Shown here: piece by piece, positions 5,921-7,666 of the stretch
Layout of the letters: each line of letters opens with the position of its first letter
Numbering within the stretch: the first letter of the stretch is position 1
Assembly: GCA_007135845.1 (NCBI GenBank)
Contig: SLIC01000130.1
Span: forward strand, 1 to 7,666
Length of the DNA stretch: 7,666 nt
Reading direction: 5' to 3'
Origin: Candidatus Brevefilum sp.
GTDB taxonomy: Bacteria > Chloroflexota > Anaerolineae > Anaerolineales > Anaerolineaceae
Made by a program: the position numbers and the translations under genes
The notes under the pieces: model-generated
Seen by the model: only the letters and a program-made list of their open reading frames with translations
Database searches by the model: none
Told to the model about the DNA's origin: nothing

Positions 5921-6838
5921 TTAATTTGTTTCGATTTGAATAATCTCGGTTGGCCAAAAACTGCGACCGCGATCAGGCAAAACTAATGTCACTTCTCGAC
6001 GAACAATAGCAATAATGGCGTTTTGAATTTCGTCTGCTTCCAGAACGAACTGGTTACCATTGCTATCTGTCACAGTGATGCTATTGGGGTTCGGTGTATT
6101 TAGGAGAGGCAATAGGAGAGCGCCTTCTACCCAATTGGCGACAAAGGCAATACCAGTTTTACCTTCCTCGTCAGTGAGCATTGTGTTAGAGCCTTCCACT
6201 GTTAGTCGAATGGTTTCACCCAATAGCAACCGCCCAATTGATGTGTTTTCACCATCGATCGTGATTGGTCTTTCTGGACTGACGACGATCATCTGTTTGA
6301 TTCCCTTAAGCCAGGTTGAAACATGGACTGATTCGGTCACAAAGCGAACGCCATCGACATAGGGAACAAGCATGGCGGTGTCGTCTAAATATTGGGATTC
6401 GATGGTCGTTAATCCACCATCGTTGGTGATGAAAGTGATCGATTCAAAGGTGTCAATCCCATTTTGGGCAAGAAAATCAAATAATAAAATATGGGAACCA
6501 ACATTCTCCTGATGAGGTATGACCTCATTCACCCGAACAAAGGCATGTTCAGGCACATCACCTGTTAATTCAACTACTTCGTAAAATCTGACCCCAGCTA
6601 GTTCAACTGAACCATGCTCGTCATGACAATCCTTACAATCATGAAAGTCGACGGCACTATGACATTCTGCACATTCATTCATTATTTTAGCTTCTTCCCA
6701 TAATAACCCCAGCCCGTAATGCTGAATTAATGCCACAGGTGTTGGCTTGGTTGTCAGGACGACTGCGATCAAACTGCCGCCTAAAATAAAGATGATTACC
6801 AACAAGATAATGAGGGCTTTTTTTTGTGGGATTTTCAT
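5921..6838 (-). CDS. Membrane-anchored dihaem CxxCH protein with two sulfite-oxidase-like domains
   Basis: The 305-residue protein has one N-terminal membrane anchor (about 8-29), placing the rest outside. Two c-type haem motifs follow close together, CAECH (56-60) and CKDCH (68-72), with extra histidines (H40, H66, H75) that could be axial ligands. These are its only cysteines. Residues about 81-187 and 190-305 look like two degenerate Oxidored_molyb-type domains. The first shows ITFITNDGG, VPYVDGVRF and STWLKGIKQMIVV. The second shows ITVTDSNG, LEADEIQNAIIAI, LVLP and FWPTEIIQIE, and closely parallels the 164-residue lipoprotein downstream. Neither has a molybdopterin Cys. The ATG overlaps the ECF T-subunit stop as ATGA and has a GGAG site, so the two are translationally coupled. 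An electron-transfer or ligand-binding partner of the transporter is inferred; I know no named family with this architecture. Confidence 0.82.
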   Translation of the reverse strand: MKIPQKKALIILLVIIFILGGSLIAVVLTTKPTPVALIQHYGLGLLWEEAKIMNECAECHSAVDFHDCKDCHDEHGSVELAGVRFYEVVELTGDVPEHAFVRVNEVIPHQENVGSHILLFDFLAQNGIDTFESITFITNDGGLTTIESQYLDDTAMLVPYVDGVRFVTESVHVSTWLKGIKQMIVVSPERPITIDGENTSIGRLLLGETIRLTVEGSNTMLTDEEGKTGIAFVANWVEGALLLPLLNTPNPNSITVTDSNGNQFVLEADEIQNAIIAIVRREVTLVLPDRGRSFWPTEIIQIETN

Positions 6839-7611
6839 ATTGAGCTCCAGTAATTTAATGTGATAACAAGTGAAAAATAAAGAAATATTGCTACGCTAAT
6901 AATCAGGTCTAGTTGGGTTGCAGTTGCCCGCTTCCGAAAGGTTCGGTGCGGAGACGCACCAAATCCGCGTCCTTCCATACTGAAAACCAATTTATCTGCT
7001 CTCCGTAGTGCACCTATTAAGAGCGGGGTTAAAAACTGCTGTAAGATCAACAACATTCTACGCAGGCTTAGTTGATCATAACGAATCCCCCGCGCTAATT
7101 GCGCGCGATAGATCGTTTGGGCTTCATCTTCCATCACTGGTGCCAGCCTTAATGCCGTCACCAACATGAATCCATAGCGGTAAGGAAGACCCAACTTCAT
7201 CAGCGAGTAAGCTAGGTCACTGGGGTCTGTTGTCAGGATGAAGATGTAACTGGAGAAAATGATGGTGAGAAACCGTCCGCTAAAGCGAAAGCCCGTCGAT
7301 AAGCCGCCTGATGTGATCGACAGGAACTCAATGCCCGGGTAATAAATGGTTGAGCCAGTTTTATCAAACAAAATATATAGGAAGAATAAGGCTGTGCCAG
7401 TTACAATAGCCAATCTGAATCCGCGAATTTGCCAGATACGAGGATTGATCAAGATGAGAATTGTTAACCCAAGTATTGCTGTCAAAACCAATAAATAACC
7501 TTCCTGGATAATGAATACGATCGTTGTAATGATCAATAACCAGGTGAATTTTGTTAGCGGATAAAGCTGATGCGCGAGGCTGCCACCAGGACGATAGGAG
7601 AGCTTACGCAT
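6835..7611 (-). CDS. ecfT: ECF transporter transmembrane T component (EcfT/CbiQ family)
   Basis: EcfT is the membrane scaffold of an energy-coupling factor importer: it joins the two ATPases to a substrate-specific S component. The 258-residue protein has the family's N-terminal signature (RPGGSLAHQLYPLTKF at 7-22) and several hydrophobic segments (about 23-35, 39-56, 66-82, 108-127, 236-254). Both cytoplasmic coupling motifs are present: AQLARG (170-175) and SMEGRGFG (211-218), the latter with Gly in the usual Ala position. The start at ATG 7611 is preceded by a perfect AGGAGG (7621-7626) at 9-nt spacing. An in-frame TTG at 7656 has no such support. The stop overlaps the next ATG, and the start overlaps the previous gene's stop. 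No S component is in the window, so substrate cannot be read directly. The nearby cobalamin riboswitch makes a corrinoid a reasonable candidate. Confidence 0.92.
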   Translation of the reverse strand: MRKLSYRPGGSLAHQLYPLTKFTWLLIITTIVFIIQEGYLLVLTAILGLTILILINPRIWQIRGFRLAIVTGTALFFLYILFDKTGSTIYYPGIEFLSITSGGLSTGFRFSGRFLTIIFSSYIFILTTDPSDLAYSLMKLGLPYRYGFMLVTALRLAPVMEDEAQTIYRAQLARGIRYDQLSLRRMLLILQQFLTPLLIGALRRADKLVFSMEGRGFGASPHRTFRKRATATQLDLIISVAIFLYFSLVITLNYWSSI

Positions 7612-7666
7612 ACGCCAGCACCTCCTCGTTGTGGGGAATGAAAGGGTGATATCCAAGTTTTTGCAA
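7604..7666 (-). CDS. C-terminal end of an upstream gene (5' part outside window), possibly an ECF ATPase
   Basis: From the window edge a minus frame runs 20 codons to TAA 7604-7606, ending ...HNEEVLAYA. It overlaps the ecfT start by 8 nt (ATGCGTAA) and contains the ecfT Shine-Dalgarno, as expected for the preceding gene in a tight operon. ECF T genes usually follow ATPase genes, so an EcfA is the likely identity. The residues visible are too few to show a Walker or signature motif. Confidence 0.5.
   Translation of the reverse strand: MQKLGYHPFIPHNEEVLAYA

Noticed and set aside
5910..5957. Start of the phosphodiesterase gene at 5957
   Set aside because: It would overlap the upstream gene by 37 nt and put a polar stretch before the signal peptide. 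Starts at 5909 or 5921 fit the lipoprotein signal better.
7612..7656. Longer ecfT beginning at TTG 7656
   Set aside because: No Shine-Dalgarno precedes it and the extra residues do not look like an EcfT N-terminus. ATG 7611 has a perfect AGGAGG and follows the upstream stop in a normal operon overlap.

Overview
The window reads as about 44% G+C bacterial DNA with every supported gene on the minus strand. My best guess for the host is an anaerobic member of the Chloroflexota (Anaerolineae-like). The reasons are the fused MetV-MetF methylenetetrahydrofolate reductase, the lipobox-type lipoproteins, the secreted DGGW-repeat protein behind a cobalamin riboswitch, and an ECF transporter operon. 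This placement is an impression from family content, not a proven assignment.

In transcription order (right to left) the window opens with the last codons of an unidentified gene (7604-7666). An ECF transporter transmembrane T subunit (6835-7611) overlaps it. Then come a membrane-anchored protein with two CxxCH haem motifs (5921-6838), a lipoprotein phosphodiesterase/phosphatase of the alkaline phosphatase superfamily (4773-5909) and two small lipoproteins (4269-4763 and 3822-4241). Overlaps and gaps of 8 nt overlap, 4 nt overlap, 11, 9 and 27 nt indicate one operon. Four of these proteins carry what look like degenerate sulfite-oxidase-type (Oxidored_molyb-like) domains, five copies in all, without the expected molybdopterin cysteine. 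This is the most unusual feature of the locus.

A 12-bp perfect hairpin separates this operon from a 476-codon MetV-MetF fusion gene (2326-3756), an enzyme of one-carbon/Wood-Ljungdahl metabolism.

The 417-nt gap at 1909-2325 is full of regulatory signals. It holds three 22-nt-spaced direct repeats, a near-consensus sigma70-type promoter, a cobalamin riboswitch with a recognisable B12 box, and an expression platform ending in a terminator hairpin. These lead into an open frame of 636 codons (1-1908) that runs off the left edge. It encodes a secreted alpha/alpha-barrel protein with about eight DGGW-type repeats, and its last visible residues look like the start of a transcobalamin-like C-terminal (DUF4430) domain. 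The inferred theme is cobalamin (or another corrinoid) capture and uptake: a bacterial intrinsic-factor-like protein under B12 control, near an ECF transporter with unusual extracytoplasmic partners. The riboswitch controls only the leftmost gene and whatever follows it. Whether the ECF operon shares the substrate is an inference from proximity.
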